Origin: JACVRM01 sp046262315 | Lineage (GTDB): Bacteria; Actinomycetota; Thermoleophilia; Gaiellales; Gaiellaceae | Direction of reading: 5' to 3' | NCBI GenBank assembly: GCA_046262315.1 | Contig: JBHEMZ010000066.1 | Span: 1 to 12,505, forward strand | DNA: 12,505 nucleotides | Part shown: in pieces, positions 5,105-10,862 of the stretch | How positions within the stretch are numbered: the first letter of the stretch is position 1 | Layout: every line of letters starts with the position of its first letter | The notes under the pieces: generated by a model | Seen by the model: the letters and a program-made list of their open reading frames with translations, nothing else | What the model was told of the DNA's origin: nothing | Databases searched by the model: none | Made by a program: the position numbers and the translations under genes

Positions 5105-5662
5105 ATGCCCAGACCACCCCAAGCCATCCCGCGAAACGGCTGGACGGGCGAGGCGATCGCCGCCGCGTGCCGGGTTCCTTACCGCGCCTACATGAACGCG
5201 CTTCGCAAGCGACGCATCGACTACTCCGCCGGGAACCCCGGAACGGCCACGGACACACACCCGTTCGTGGCGCGTGACCTGACCGGCGCCCTGCCCAAGG
5301 ACTGGGCAGACCGCCTCTCGGCCCTCCTTCCGGAAGGCGCGCGCCACCGCCCCCATCTCTCGCGTGCGCCAGTGGGGCGGACGACGTCGTTCGACCTTCT
5401 CCTACGCGCCGGGGCGCTCGGCGTCGGCGGCCGGAGATACAAGCCGGAGTACGCCTACCTGGGCGGCAGCACCGGCCCCGAAGGCGGGCTTTGCCCGTGT
5501 CTTCGGTCAGCCGCTGACAACCGACCAGCAGATCGCCTCGGCGGAGTCGCTGCTTGCGCACTGGAGGCTGAACTGGAATCTCGTCGCCGAGGAGGTCGCA
5601 GGCCGGCGCTCGAGCCGGCTGATCAAGAGAACTTCCTTTGCATCTATCAAGAACGCCGCTAG
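5105..5662 (+). pseudogene. Hypothetical gene, probably frameshifted near 5490
   Basis: The first 130 codons from ATG 5105 are convincing coding sequence: high third-position GC, protein-like composition and segments such as GEAIAAACRVPYRAYMNALRKR and ARDLTGALPKDWADRLSALL. After KPEYAYLGGSTGPEGG, around 5490, GC3 falls in this frame. It rises in the next frame, which reads FARVFGQPLTTDQQIASAES, then LLAHWRLNWNLVAEEVAG to about 5620. One indel in the GGCGGGCTTTGCC stretch would join the halves into a protein of about 175 residues. The shifted frame runs without a stop into the beta-CASP gene, so a fusion cannot be excluded. Family unknown; the predicted helices carry no known motif. It is on the same strand as, and just upstream of, the nuclease pair. 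Confidence 0.45.
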
Positions 5663-5681
5663 CAGTCAGGCTGGCCCGCTC

Positions 5682-6920
5682 GTGAAAGCATGCATCCATC
5701 GCGGCGCCCGCGAGATTGGCGGAAGCTGCGTCGAGCTCGAGAGTGGAGGAGCGCGGTTGGTTCTCGACCTCGGCCGCCCGCTCGACGCGAGCTTTGGCGA
5801 CGACGTGCCACTGCCCGCAATCGCTGGGCTCGACGGGTCCGACGCGTCGCTGCTTGGGGTCGCCATCACGCACGGGCACCCGGACCATTACGGACTCGTC
5901 GAGACGGTGGGGAGTTCGGTACCGATCTATATCGGCGAGGCTGCCGCGCGCGTGCTCGAGGAAGCGAGCTTCTTTACGGGAGGTGGTGTCGTGCCCGATC
6001 CTTCCGGCTTCTTCAGCGACCGCGCGCTCCTCCGGATCGGGCCGTTCCGATTGACGCCGTACCTTGTCGATCATTCGGCGCTTGACGCCTACGCACTGCT
6101 CATCGAAGCCAACGGGCGGAGGCTGTTCTACTCCGGCGATCTGCGGGCGCACGGGCGTAAGGCAACGCTGTTTGAGCAGCTTCTTGAAGAGCCGCCGACG
6201 ACGGACACCCTGTTGCTCGAGGGGACGCGGATCGTCGACCGCCCAGCGGACGGTGCGAGCGCGGCGAGCGAGCGCGACGTGGAGGAGGAGGCACTCACCG
6301 TTTTCAGCCGTGCGGGCGGCGCCGCGCTTGCCTTCTACTCGCCGCAGAACCTCGACCGCTTGGTCAGCCTCTACCGCGCCGCAAAGCGCGCCGGGCGACT
6401 GTTCGTGCTCGACCTCTACGCGGCGTCGATCACGGCCGCCACCCGCCGCGAGACGATCCCGCAGGCGAGCTGGGAGGGCGTGCGCGTCTTCATCCCGCAG
6501 AGCCAGCGCGTGCGCGTCAAGGAGACGCAGCAGTTCGAGCGCGTCGCCACCGTACGCTCGTCACGCCTATACCCCGAGCAGTTGGCCGATCTCGCCGACC
6601 GTCTCGTGATCAGTTGCCGGAGCTCGATGCTCGGCGACCTCGAGCGCGCGCAGTGCCTGGACGGCGCGGAGGCGATCTGGTCGATGTGGGACGGGTATCT
6701 TGAGCAGCCGTCTGGCGTCCGGCTACGTGAGCGTCTTGACCGCCTCGGCATTCCGCTTGGCGTCATCCATGCGTCGGGCCACGCGGCCGATCTTCAGCGT
6801 CTGGTCGCCGCGCTCGACCCCGAGCGGGTTGTGCCGATCCATACGGCGGCGCCGGAGCGGTTCGTCGAGCTGTTTGATTGCGCCGAGCTCCACGCCGATG
6901 GAGAGTGGTGGGACGTATGA
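5682..6920 (+). CDS. RNase J-like beta-CASP metallo-beta-lactamase-fold protein
   Basis: GTG 5682 gives 412 residues starting KACIHRGAREIGGSCVELE, the usual opening strand of this family. The frame is open upstream, so the start is chosen by family fit; the ribosome binding site is weak. Zinc-site motifs are complete: H64-G-H66-P-D68-H69, H131 (VDHS) and D153 (YSGD). E180 in LLEGT matches motif A of the beta-CASP group. HASGHA (363-368) is the RNase J-type motif B region, and H387 in PIHT motif C. This points to a metal-dependent ribonuclease, possibly endo- plus 5'-exonuclease. RNase J has about 550 residues with a C-terminal domain, and that domain is absent here. The stop overlaps the next gene's ATG (ATGA). 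The position between tRNA-Arg scars suggests mobile cargo rather than housekeeping RNA decay. Confidence 0.85.
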   Translation: MKACIHRGAREIGGSCVELESGGARLVLDLGRPLDASFGDDVPLPAIAGLDGSDASLLGVAITHGHPDHYGLVETVGSSVPIYIGEAAARVLEEASFFTGGGVVPDPSGFFSDRALLRIGPFRLTPYLVDHSALDAYALLIEANGRRLFYSGDLRAHGRKATLFEQLLEEPPTTDTLLLEGTRIVDRPADGASAASERDVEEEALTVFSRAGGAALAFYSPQNLDRLVSLYRAAKRAGRLFVLDLYAASITAATRRETIPQASWEGVRVFIPQSQRVRVKETQQFERVATVRSSRLYPEQLADLADRLVISCRSSMLGDLERAQCLDGAEAIWSMWDGYLEQPSGVRLRERLDRLGIPLGVIHASGHAADLQRLVAALDPERVVPIHTAAPERFVELFDCAELHADGEWWDV

Positions 6921-7729
6921 GCGCGGACACGACACCACTCGCTCGTCTCTACGACTTCATGCGCGTGATGAGCCAGAAGGAGCGGCTTGAGCTCGCGCGC
7001 TGGATCGCCGAGAAGCCCGAGTTGTTCAACGAGTGGTCGCGGCGCAGCCTGAAGTTCTACGGCGATCACTTCTCGAACGCCGACGAGCCGTTCCACCCGC
7101 CCCGCGAGCTGCCGCCTGCCGACAGTGTGACGGCGATCTCACGCGGCTACGACCTCGCGGTCGTCCTCGCCGATCAGCCTCGCGGCCGGTGGTGGGAGGT
7201 CGAGGACGCGCCGGAGCTCCGTTTCCGCTTCGTCGACTACGAGCTACCGCCGACCAGGAAGACCGCTCAGGCGCGACTTCCGGGCGAAGCTGCTTCAGGC
7301 CCAGGGATGCGAGCCGATCTTCTGCTGGTCGGCGAGGACGGGGTGCCGATCGTCGGCGAGGTCAAGTCAGCGACCGCGAAGAACTACGACACCGATCCAG
7401 TGCTGGCGTTGGTGCAGGGCCTGACGGCGTGCGCGCAGCTTCTCTCGCCTCAGCAGATGGAGCGGCTGGAGAATGCGTATCCGTTTGCCCAGTTCCGCAC
7501 GGAGTGCGTGCTCGACCTGTTCATCTTCATCGTCAAGCCCGAGCAGGCGGCGCGAGCGACCCACCAGCAGAATCTCTACGAGGTAGCAAAGACCCTGGCG
7601 CCAGTCCTGGCAGCCGAGCGCAGTGTGCCGGCACGACGGATCGCCTTCATCGAGGCGCGATGGAACGGGCGGCTTGATCTGCAACTGGCGGCGCTCGGCG
7701 CGGATCTTGAGAACACCTTTTTCGACTGA
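6917..7729 (+). CDS. PD-(D/E)XK-like nuclease-fold protein, partner of the beta-CASP gene
   Basis: Starts at ATG 6917, overlapping the previous stop by 4 nt, so the two are co-translated. The 270 residues fall into a helical N-terminal part (1-50, SQKERLELARWIAEKPELF), a middle with W92-W93 and a core RADLLLVGEDGVPIVGEVKS (132-151). In that core, D134 and E148-x-K150 match the PD-(D/E)XK catalytic pattern, with Q167 following in the next helix. The strand LDLFIFIV (199-206) and the C-terminal RIAFIEARW complete an alpha/beta fold. A function as a DNA- or RNA-cleaving subunit is inferred from this signature alone. I do not recognise a named family. GC content and codon use match its partner. 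Confidence 0.75.
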   Translation: MSADTTPLARLYDFMRVMSQKERLELARWIAEKPELFNEWSRRSLKFYGDHFSNADEPFHPPRELPPADSVTAISRGYDLAVVLADQPRGRWWEVEDAPELRFRFVDYELPPTRKTAQARLPGEAASGPGMRADLLLVGEDGVPIVGEVKSATAKNYDTDPVLALVQGLTACAQLLSPQQMERLENAYPFAQFRTECVLDLFIFIVKPEQAARATHQQNLYEVAKTLAPVLAAERSVPARRIAFIEARWNGRLDLQLAALGADLENTFFD

Positions 7730-7820
7730 CGGAGTGTCTGCGCGGCCGGTTCTTCATAGCGCGCCGCCGCGCGAGGTGGGCCATCGGTGAGTCACAGAAG
7801 ACCCGAACCCCGTAAAGCGT

Positions 7821-7854
7821 CAGGCCGCAGAAGCGGCGACGAAACGGCCTGTTT
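7821..7854 (+). terminator. Possible terminator of the two-gene nuclease operon
   Basis: CAGGCCG (7821-7827) pairs with CGGCCTG (7845-7851), followed by TTT. An alternative inner stem GCCGC-AGAA-GCGGC lies within. It is about 90 nt after the stop at 7729. Confidence 0.4.
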
Positions 7855-7886
7855 GCGGCCAAAAGGTGCGAATCCTGGAGAACCCC

Positions 7887-7908
7887 GGAGAACGCAGCCG
7901 CGTTCTCC
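7887..7908. repeat. Perfect inverted repeat overlapping the second tRNA-Arg core
   Basis: GGAGAACGC (7887-7895) and GCGTTCTCC (7900-7908) enclose AGCC. The right arm runs into the anticodon-loop bases of the tRNA-Arg fragment, so element sequence has replaced the original anticodon stem here. Confidence 0.5.
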
Positions 7909-7945
7909 TAAACCGCGCGCGCAAGTTCGATTCTTGCCGGGGGCA
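7906..7945 (+). repeat. tRNA-Arg(CCT)-like 3' fragment, copy 2 (attachment-site scar)
   Basis: TCCTAAACCGC, then a T arm identical to copy 1 (GCAAG-TTCGATT-CTTGC, 7921-7937) and CGGGGGCA (7938-7945). One base differs in the variable loop (GCGC for GTGC). There is no 5' half. A minus-strand Mrr-type gene is cut off at its right edge. Confidence 0.75.
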
Positions 7946-8158
7946 CTTCGCCGTCCCGCTGTCCCGGCAGGTGAGATCGACGGAGAGATCGCCCGAGCCG
8001 CCAACGCGCTTGACGCGCCGGAAACCCAGCTCCCGGAAGATCGCACCGACCGCTTCCTCGAACTGGCTTGGCGACAGAGCAAGCAGATCGTTCAGCTCGG
8101 CCCAAGGGAGCCCTCGCTTCACGCGGCGTCCGCGTAGCAACCGCCACCAACCCATCAC
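7946..8158 (-). pseudogene. Mrr-type restriction endonuclease, truncated at the attachment scar
   Basis: Reading from GTG 8158 or ATG 8155, about 70 codons are of good quality: PWAELNDLLALSPSQFEEAV, then GAIFRELGFRRVKRVGGSGD and LSVDLTCRD. This is the N-terminal half of an Mrr_cat domain: the L-S-P-x-x-F-E helix, then the G-G-x-G-D-x-x-x-D strand carrying the first catalytic acid. The following strand with Q/E-x-K is missing. Translation runs instead into the antisense of the tRNA-Arg fragment, beginning right after base 7945. The enzyme normally cuts modified or foreign DNA; this copy cannot be active. The junction shows that recombination at the tRNA core deleted the rest of the gene. Confidence 0.7.
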
Positions 8159-8216
8159 GAACGGCTTCGCATGACGGGGAAGCGTTTATCGGCCGTTTCC
8201 TCTCGTGCAGCCATCG

Positions 8217-8495
8217 TCACGCTTTCGTTGTGGCGGTCTGATCGGCGCGGAGAGCGGCGACACTCTGCTGCGTTGAAGTAGCCCAGCCCCGTAAAGAGGG
8301 TCGCGGATGCGCGACCGCCGTCTCCAACACCTCCAGGAGCAGAGTGACAGCGTGCTCCGCTGCCTCCGCCGTGTACAGCCCCTGTTCTGCCGATACGTTT
8401 GTCCCCGTGGGATGGCGCACGGGGGGCTGCGACGCCTCTTTGAAGTGCAGCGCGCCGTCGCGCAAGTGGAACAACCACTTGAACCTGCATCCCAT
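8217..8495 (-). CDS. Hypothetical protein
   Basis: ATG 8495 to TGA 8217-8219 on the minus strand, 92 residues, with reasonably GC-rich third positions. The clearest part is a long predicted helix, SAEQGLYTAEAAEHAVTLLL (near 45-64), extended by EVLETAVAHP. No signal peptide or catalytic motif is seen and I do not recognise a family. It starts exactly where the propeller-like frame of the neighbouring remnant degrades, so it could be part of that decayed gene in another frame. There is no obvious ribosome binding site. Confidence 0.3.
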   Translation of the reverse strand: MGCRFKWLFHLRDGALHFKEASQPPVRHPTGTNVSAEQGLYTAEAAEHAVTLLLEVLETAVAHPRPSLRGWATSTQQSVAALRADQTATTKA

Positions 8496-8854
8496 GTGCT
8501 GTGGAAAACAATACGACTTCCATCAGGCGACCAGGTAGGAGACCATTCATCTGCCGAGTTCGCCCCTCCCGTACCGTCGTTGATTCTCGTGACGGTCCGG
8601 CTGACGTTGCGTAGGCTTGAACCGTCTCTATTTACGACATAGATTTCCAAGTTCCCACAGCAGCCGCCGACGTGATCGAGTTGCACGAAAGCGATTTGCC
8701 TGCCGTCGGGCGACCACACGGGGAGCGCTTTCGGTTGGCGGTTGAAGGTGATGCGCCGCGCCTGGGACCCGTCAGCTCGTGCGACGTAGAGATCGCCGTT
8801 CGCGCCGCCCCCGACGGGCTTGTTTCCAGTCCCACTTGACGAAACGTCGTCCAT
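8495..8854 (-). pseudogene. PD40/TolB-type beta-propeller fragment
   Basis: From ATG 8854 the minus strand reads two clear WD40-like PD40 blades: NGDLYVARADGSQARRITF, then PVWSPDGRQIAFV, then NLEIYVVNRDGSSLRNVSR and SPTWSPDGSRIVFHST. The W-S-P-D-G-x-x-I-x-F turn is diagnostic. Full propellers of this kind have six or seven blades and usually a signal peptide or a partner domain; neither is present. On the far side of about 8495 the frame loses propeller character, and before 8820 it has low-complexity Arg-rich text. It is a remnant of about 120 residues, originally likely an extracytoplasmic or scaffold protein. Confidence 0.6.
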
Positions 8855-9204
8855 CCCGTGCAGGCAGTCGAGCGAGAGCGTTCCGACGCGAGCGCGAATC
8901 TCGACAAGCAGCCCCCCGTTCGCGTGCCCGCGACCGCGCGGCTGCGCGATACAGCAGGCGAGCTGCCTGCCGAGCGGCAGCCGTTTCGAGCGGGGCGACC
9001 GTCGATGCGCCGTGCCGGGCAAAGGCCGCCGTGTGGCCCGAGAGCGGGCACGGCGCGGCGCCGCCCGGTCGCTGCGGCGCGTCGCGGGCCGGGACGAGCC
9101 CCGTCCGAGCCTGGCGCGTCCGCTCGGCGACGCAGTAGGGTTCCCCACCGGAACCAGGCGCGCGGGTGCGTGCATCCGCCGAACGACTCAGGGAAGGAGC
9201 ATCG
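8855..9204. other. 350-bp stretch without a recognisable gene
   Basis: Very GC-rich. All frames give Arg/Ala/Pro-rich text of the kind seen in antisense of high-GC DNA. No family motif, tRNA, strong repeat or promoter stands out. Confidence 0.5.
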
Positions 9205-9687
9205 GTGACCGAACTGCTCTCAGAACTGAAGGACGCCTGCCAGCGCATTCCAGCGGCGTCGGACGACGAGGTCATCGCTCGAGGCGGATCGACGTGGTTT
9301 CGGGGCCTCCCGGCCCACGCGGAGCAGGGAACCGTCGCCCTCGGCTTGGGCCGAGATGCGCGGGTCATCATCAGCGAACGAGATATCCGCTCGGTCACGA
9401 AGAACGGCGACCACTACAACGTGGAGGTCAGCTCGGAGGCCAACGTCCTGTTGCGCATCGAGAAGTCGCTGAAGGCCACCGTCCATCCCGACTGTGGCTG
9501 CAACGAGCACACATCCACTCACGAGACGCGCCGCCGTAGAGGGCGGGACATAGATCTCGAGATCGGTCCGATTACGGTCTGCGACCTGCTGTGCGCCGAC
9601 ATCGTCGTTGACAACGGCAAGCAATCGGTCCGCTATGAGATCTGTATCCCTGTGAATTGCAGGACGGAGCGGCAGGCGTCCGGATAG
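9205..9687 (+). CDS. Hypothetical Cys-rich protein
   Basis: GTG 9205 is preceded at 5 nt by GGGAAGGAG (9191-9199), one of the best ribosome binding sites in the window; the longer frame from 9166 lacks one. The product is 160 residues with no signal peptide. The N-terminal half ends in alternating strands (ARVIISERDIRSV, DHYNVEVSSEANVLLRIE at 70-87). The C-terminal half holds seven Cys and His-type ligands: HPDC97-x-C99-NEH, then C126-x3-C130, C147 and C152. This invites a metal-binding reading, though it fits no zinc-finger pattern I know. A basic RRRRGR stretch (109-114) separates the halves. No family recognised. It is intact and sits in the segment between the second and third tRNA-Arg scars. 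Confidence 0.6.
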   Translation: MTELLSELKDACQRIPAASDDEVIARGGSTWFRGLPAHAEQGTVALGLGRDARVIISERDIRSVTKNGDHYNVEVSSEANVLLRIEKSLKATVHPDCGCNEHTSTHETRRRRGRDIDLEIGPITVCDLLCADIVVDNGKQSVRYEICIPVNCRTERQASG

Positions 9688-9734
9688 CAGACTTGGAGCG
9701 ACGGTCGTGTGACACATCACGCGGCCTACGCGGG

Positions 9735-9758
9735 GCTGGCGCGCACGCTGGCGCGCAC
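9735..9758 (+). repeat. GCTGGCGCGCAC perfect direct repeat, 12-bp period
   Basis: Two exact 12-bp copies in tandem, 60 bp before the third tRNA-Arg fragment. The motif matches the pair at 4198-4219 except for spacing. Possible recombinase arm-type sites. Confidence 0.55.
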
Positions 9759-9818
9759 CGCCTCACCCGCGCTCGCAAACCGCTTGTTAGCCGCAGACAT
9801 CGCCCGGGATCGCGTCGG

Positions 9819-9859
9819 TTCCTAAACCGCGTGCGCAAGTTCGATTCTTGCCGGGGGCA
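9819..9859 (+). repeat. tRNA-Arg(CCT)-like 3' fragment, copy 3 (attachment-site scar)
   Basis: TTCCTAAACCGC, GTGC, T arm GCAAG-TTCGATT-CTTGC and CGGGGGCA, identical to copy 1 over 42 bp (to 9860). The bases before it (GTCGG) are shifted by one relative to a closing anticodon stem, and there is no D arm or 5' acceptor strand. Confidence 0.75.
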
Positions 9860-9932
9860 TCTATCGAAGCCGTTTGCGGCGATCAAGCGGGCTCGGACTG
9901 TTTCCTCAATCGCTGACGGCCGCATAAACGAC

Positions 9933-10280
9933 CTATACGCGCGGCTCGCCGTCCGGATCGATCACCAGTTGCACTACCGGGTCTCGGAGAGCGGCTTCAT
10001 GACCAGGCCGAATCTTCTCCTCGACGCGCCGATAGCGTTCGGCATCCGAGAGTTCGTTTCGGAGCAGATCGTCAAATGCCGCCGTCATCAGACGGTCGGC
10101 GGGAACTTCGAAGAACGATGACACCGTCATAAGAGTGTCGAGACTCGGCTTCCTCCGGCCGGTCGAGATGGCGCTCAGCGCGACTTGTGAAACATCGAGC
10201 ACGTCGCTCGCCATGCGTCCCGAGAGCCGCTGTAGGCCGAGCAGTCGCGGGAGATTGTCGTGAATCCTTCCGCCTACCAC
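9933..10280 (-). CDS. XRE-family helix-turn-helix regulator
   Basis: GTG 10280, 115 residues. The HTH lies at about 17-66: LQRLSGRMASDVLDVSQVAL, then SAISTGRRKPSLDTLMTVSS, then FFEVPADRL, with the typical S-x-x-x-I-S-x-G-R-R-x-P-S recognition helix and the following helix of Cro/C1-type repressors. The remaining 50 residues are charged and helical and may serve in dimerisation. TAGAAT (10287-10292) lies 6 bp before the GTG, so a leaderless transcript is possible. It is divergent from the short gene at 10381, a usual arrangement for a self-regulating repressor. Its position between the tRNA-Arg and tRNA-Thr scars suggests it is an element-borne regulator. Confidence 0.8.
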   Translation of the reverse strand: MVGGRIHDNLPRLLGLQRLSGRMASDVLDVSQVALSAISTGRRKPSLDTLMTVSSFFEVPADRLMTAAFDDLLRNELSDAERYRRVEEKIRPGHEAALRDPVVQLVIDPDGEPRV

Positions 10281-10340
10281 GTTGCCATTCTAAACGCGAG
10301 CGTAGCTAGGCTGCACGCATTGACAGCGTCTCGGCACTCC

Positions 10341-10368
10341 TTGGGCGTGCCGGACGATCAGATTAGAT
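10341..10368 (+). promoter_or_regulatory. Possible promoter of the short gene at 10381
   Basis: TTGGGC (10341-10346) and TTAGAT (10363-10368) are 16 bp apart, placing the transcription start a few bases before ATG 10381. A TTGACA at 10320-10325 lacks a matching -10 at normal spacing. Confidence 0.3.
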
Positions 10369-10380
10369 GGTGAGTCCAGC

Positions 10381-10533
10381 ATGGCCCATCTAGAGACCGC
10401 GCTTTCAATGCAGACTCCGGAGCAACGCCGGGCATGGCTGGAAAGCGTCCCGCCTGAGCAACGAGGCATAGGACGCGCCGCATTAGACGGCGTCGCGGCA
10501 GACGAGCGTGCAGGGTTTCGCTTCGGCCATTGA
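10381..10533 (+). CDS. Small hypothetical helical protein
   Basis: ATG 10381 to TGA 10531-10533, 50 residues. Two similar helical units are visible: TPEQRRAWLESV and PPEQRGIGRAALDGV, followed by AADERAGF. The units share P-E-Q-R, suggesting a tiny helical repeat. It is divergent from the XRE gene with about 100 bp between, so the two may form a regulator/target or antitoxin-like pair; this is inference only. There is no strong ribosome binding site. The message may be nearly leaderless. Confidence 0.35.
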   Translation: MAHLETALSMQTPEQRRAWLESVPPEQRGIGRAALDGVAADERAGFRFGH

Positions 10534-10635
10534 CGACGAAGCCAGTCGTGCCACGTGAAGGAGGCCAAGAAGTCGTTGCGCGGGTTCGCGAAATGCGCAG
10601 CGGCGGCGGAGACGGCCCGGGTTGATCCCGCAGAA

Positions 10636-10676
10636 TCCCTCTTCCGGACTCGAACCGGAGACCCCCTCCTTACCAT
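10636..10676 (-). repeat. tRNA-Thr(GGT)-like 3' fragment on the minus strand (attachment-site scar)
   Basis: On the minus strand: loop ATGGTAA (anticodon GGT), GGAGG, GGGTC, T arm TCCGG-TTCGAGT-CCGGA and the acceptor strand AGAGGGA. The bases before the loop do not form an anticodon stem and no D arm follows further upstream, so it is a 3' fragment. The last acceptor base is A where C is expected, hence the cautious identity. Confidence 0.55.
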
Positions 10677-10750
10677 GCACTACCTTCGCCAACTGGTCGC
10701 AACCCGCAGCAACGCTTTTCGCATGTTCTTCCGGGTGCGGCGCCGACCGG

Positions 10751-10780
10751 TTTGCCAATGGTTGCCACTAGTTGCAACCA
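10751..10780 (-). repeat. TTGCCA-type direct repeat, 10-bp period
   Basis: The plus strand reads TTGCCAATGG, TTGCCACTAG, TTGCAACCAC in tandem, i.e. TGGCAA-type repeats on the minus strand. They lie about 75 bp on the 5' side of the minus-strand tRNA-Thr fragment, the same geometry as at the tRNA-Ala fragments. Confidence 0.5.
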
Positions 10781-10862
10781 CAGGGCTCCATAAAGGCTCC
10801 ATGCGTTGTTGTCCCTCTTGGCTATCGCCTGGGACGTTGTTTTGCCCACCGCGGGGCGAGCT

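Noticed and set aside
4812..6152. Long minus-strand open frame (446 codons)
   Set aside because: It runs antisense to the secreted protein, the frameshifted gene and the start of the beta-CASP gene. It has Arg/Gly-rich text with no family motif, as expected of antisense frames in GC-rich DNA.
7887..7908. Terminator at the inverted repeat before the second tRNA-Arg fragment
   Set aside because: There is no T-tract and the right arm overlaps the tRNA-derived bases; the stem more likely arose at the recombination junction.
8186..9175. A single 329-residue minus-strand propeller protein
   Set aside because: Only about 8495-8815 has PD40 blades; the two ends are low-complexity, Arg-rich and out of character, so only the fragment was annotated.
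9572..9925. Minus-strand protein containing PRQESNLRTRF
   Set aside because: That peptide is the antisense translation of the tRNA-Arg fragment, a frequent false protein in databases. The same applies to the minus-strand frames over 7792-8082 and 3948-4166.
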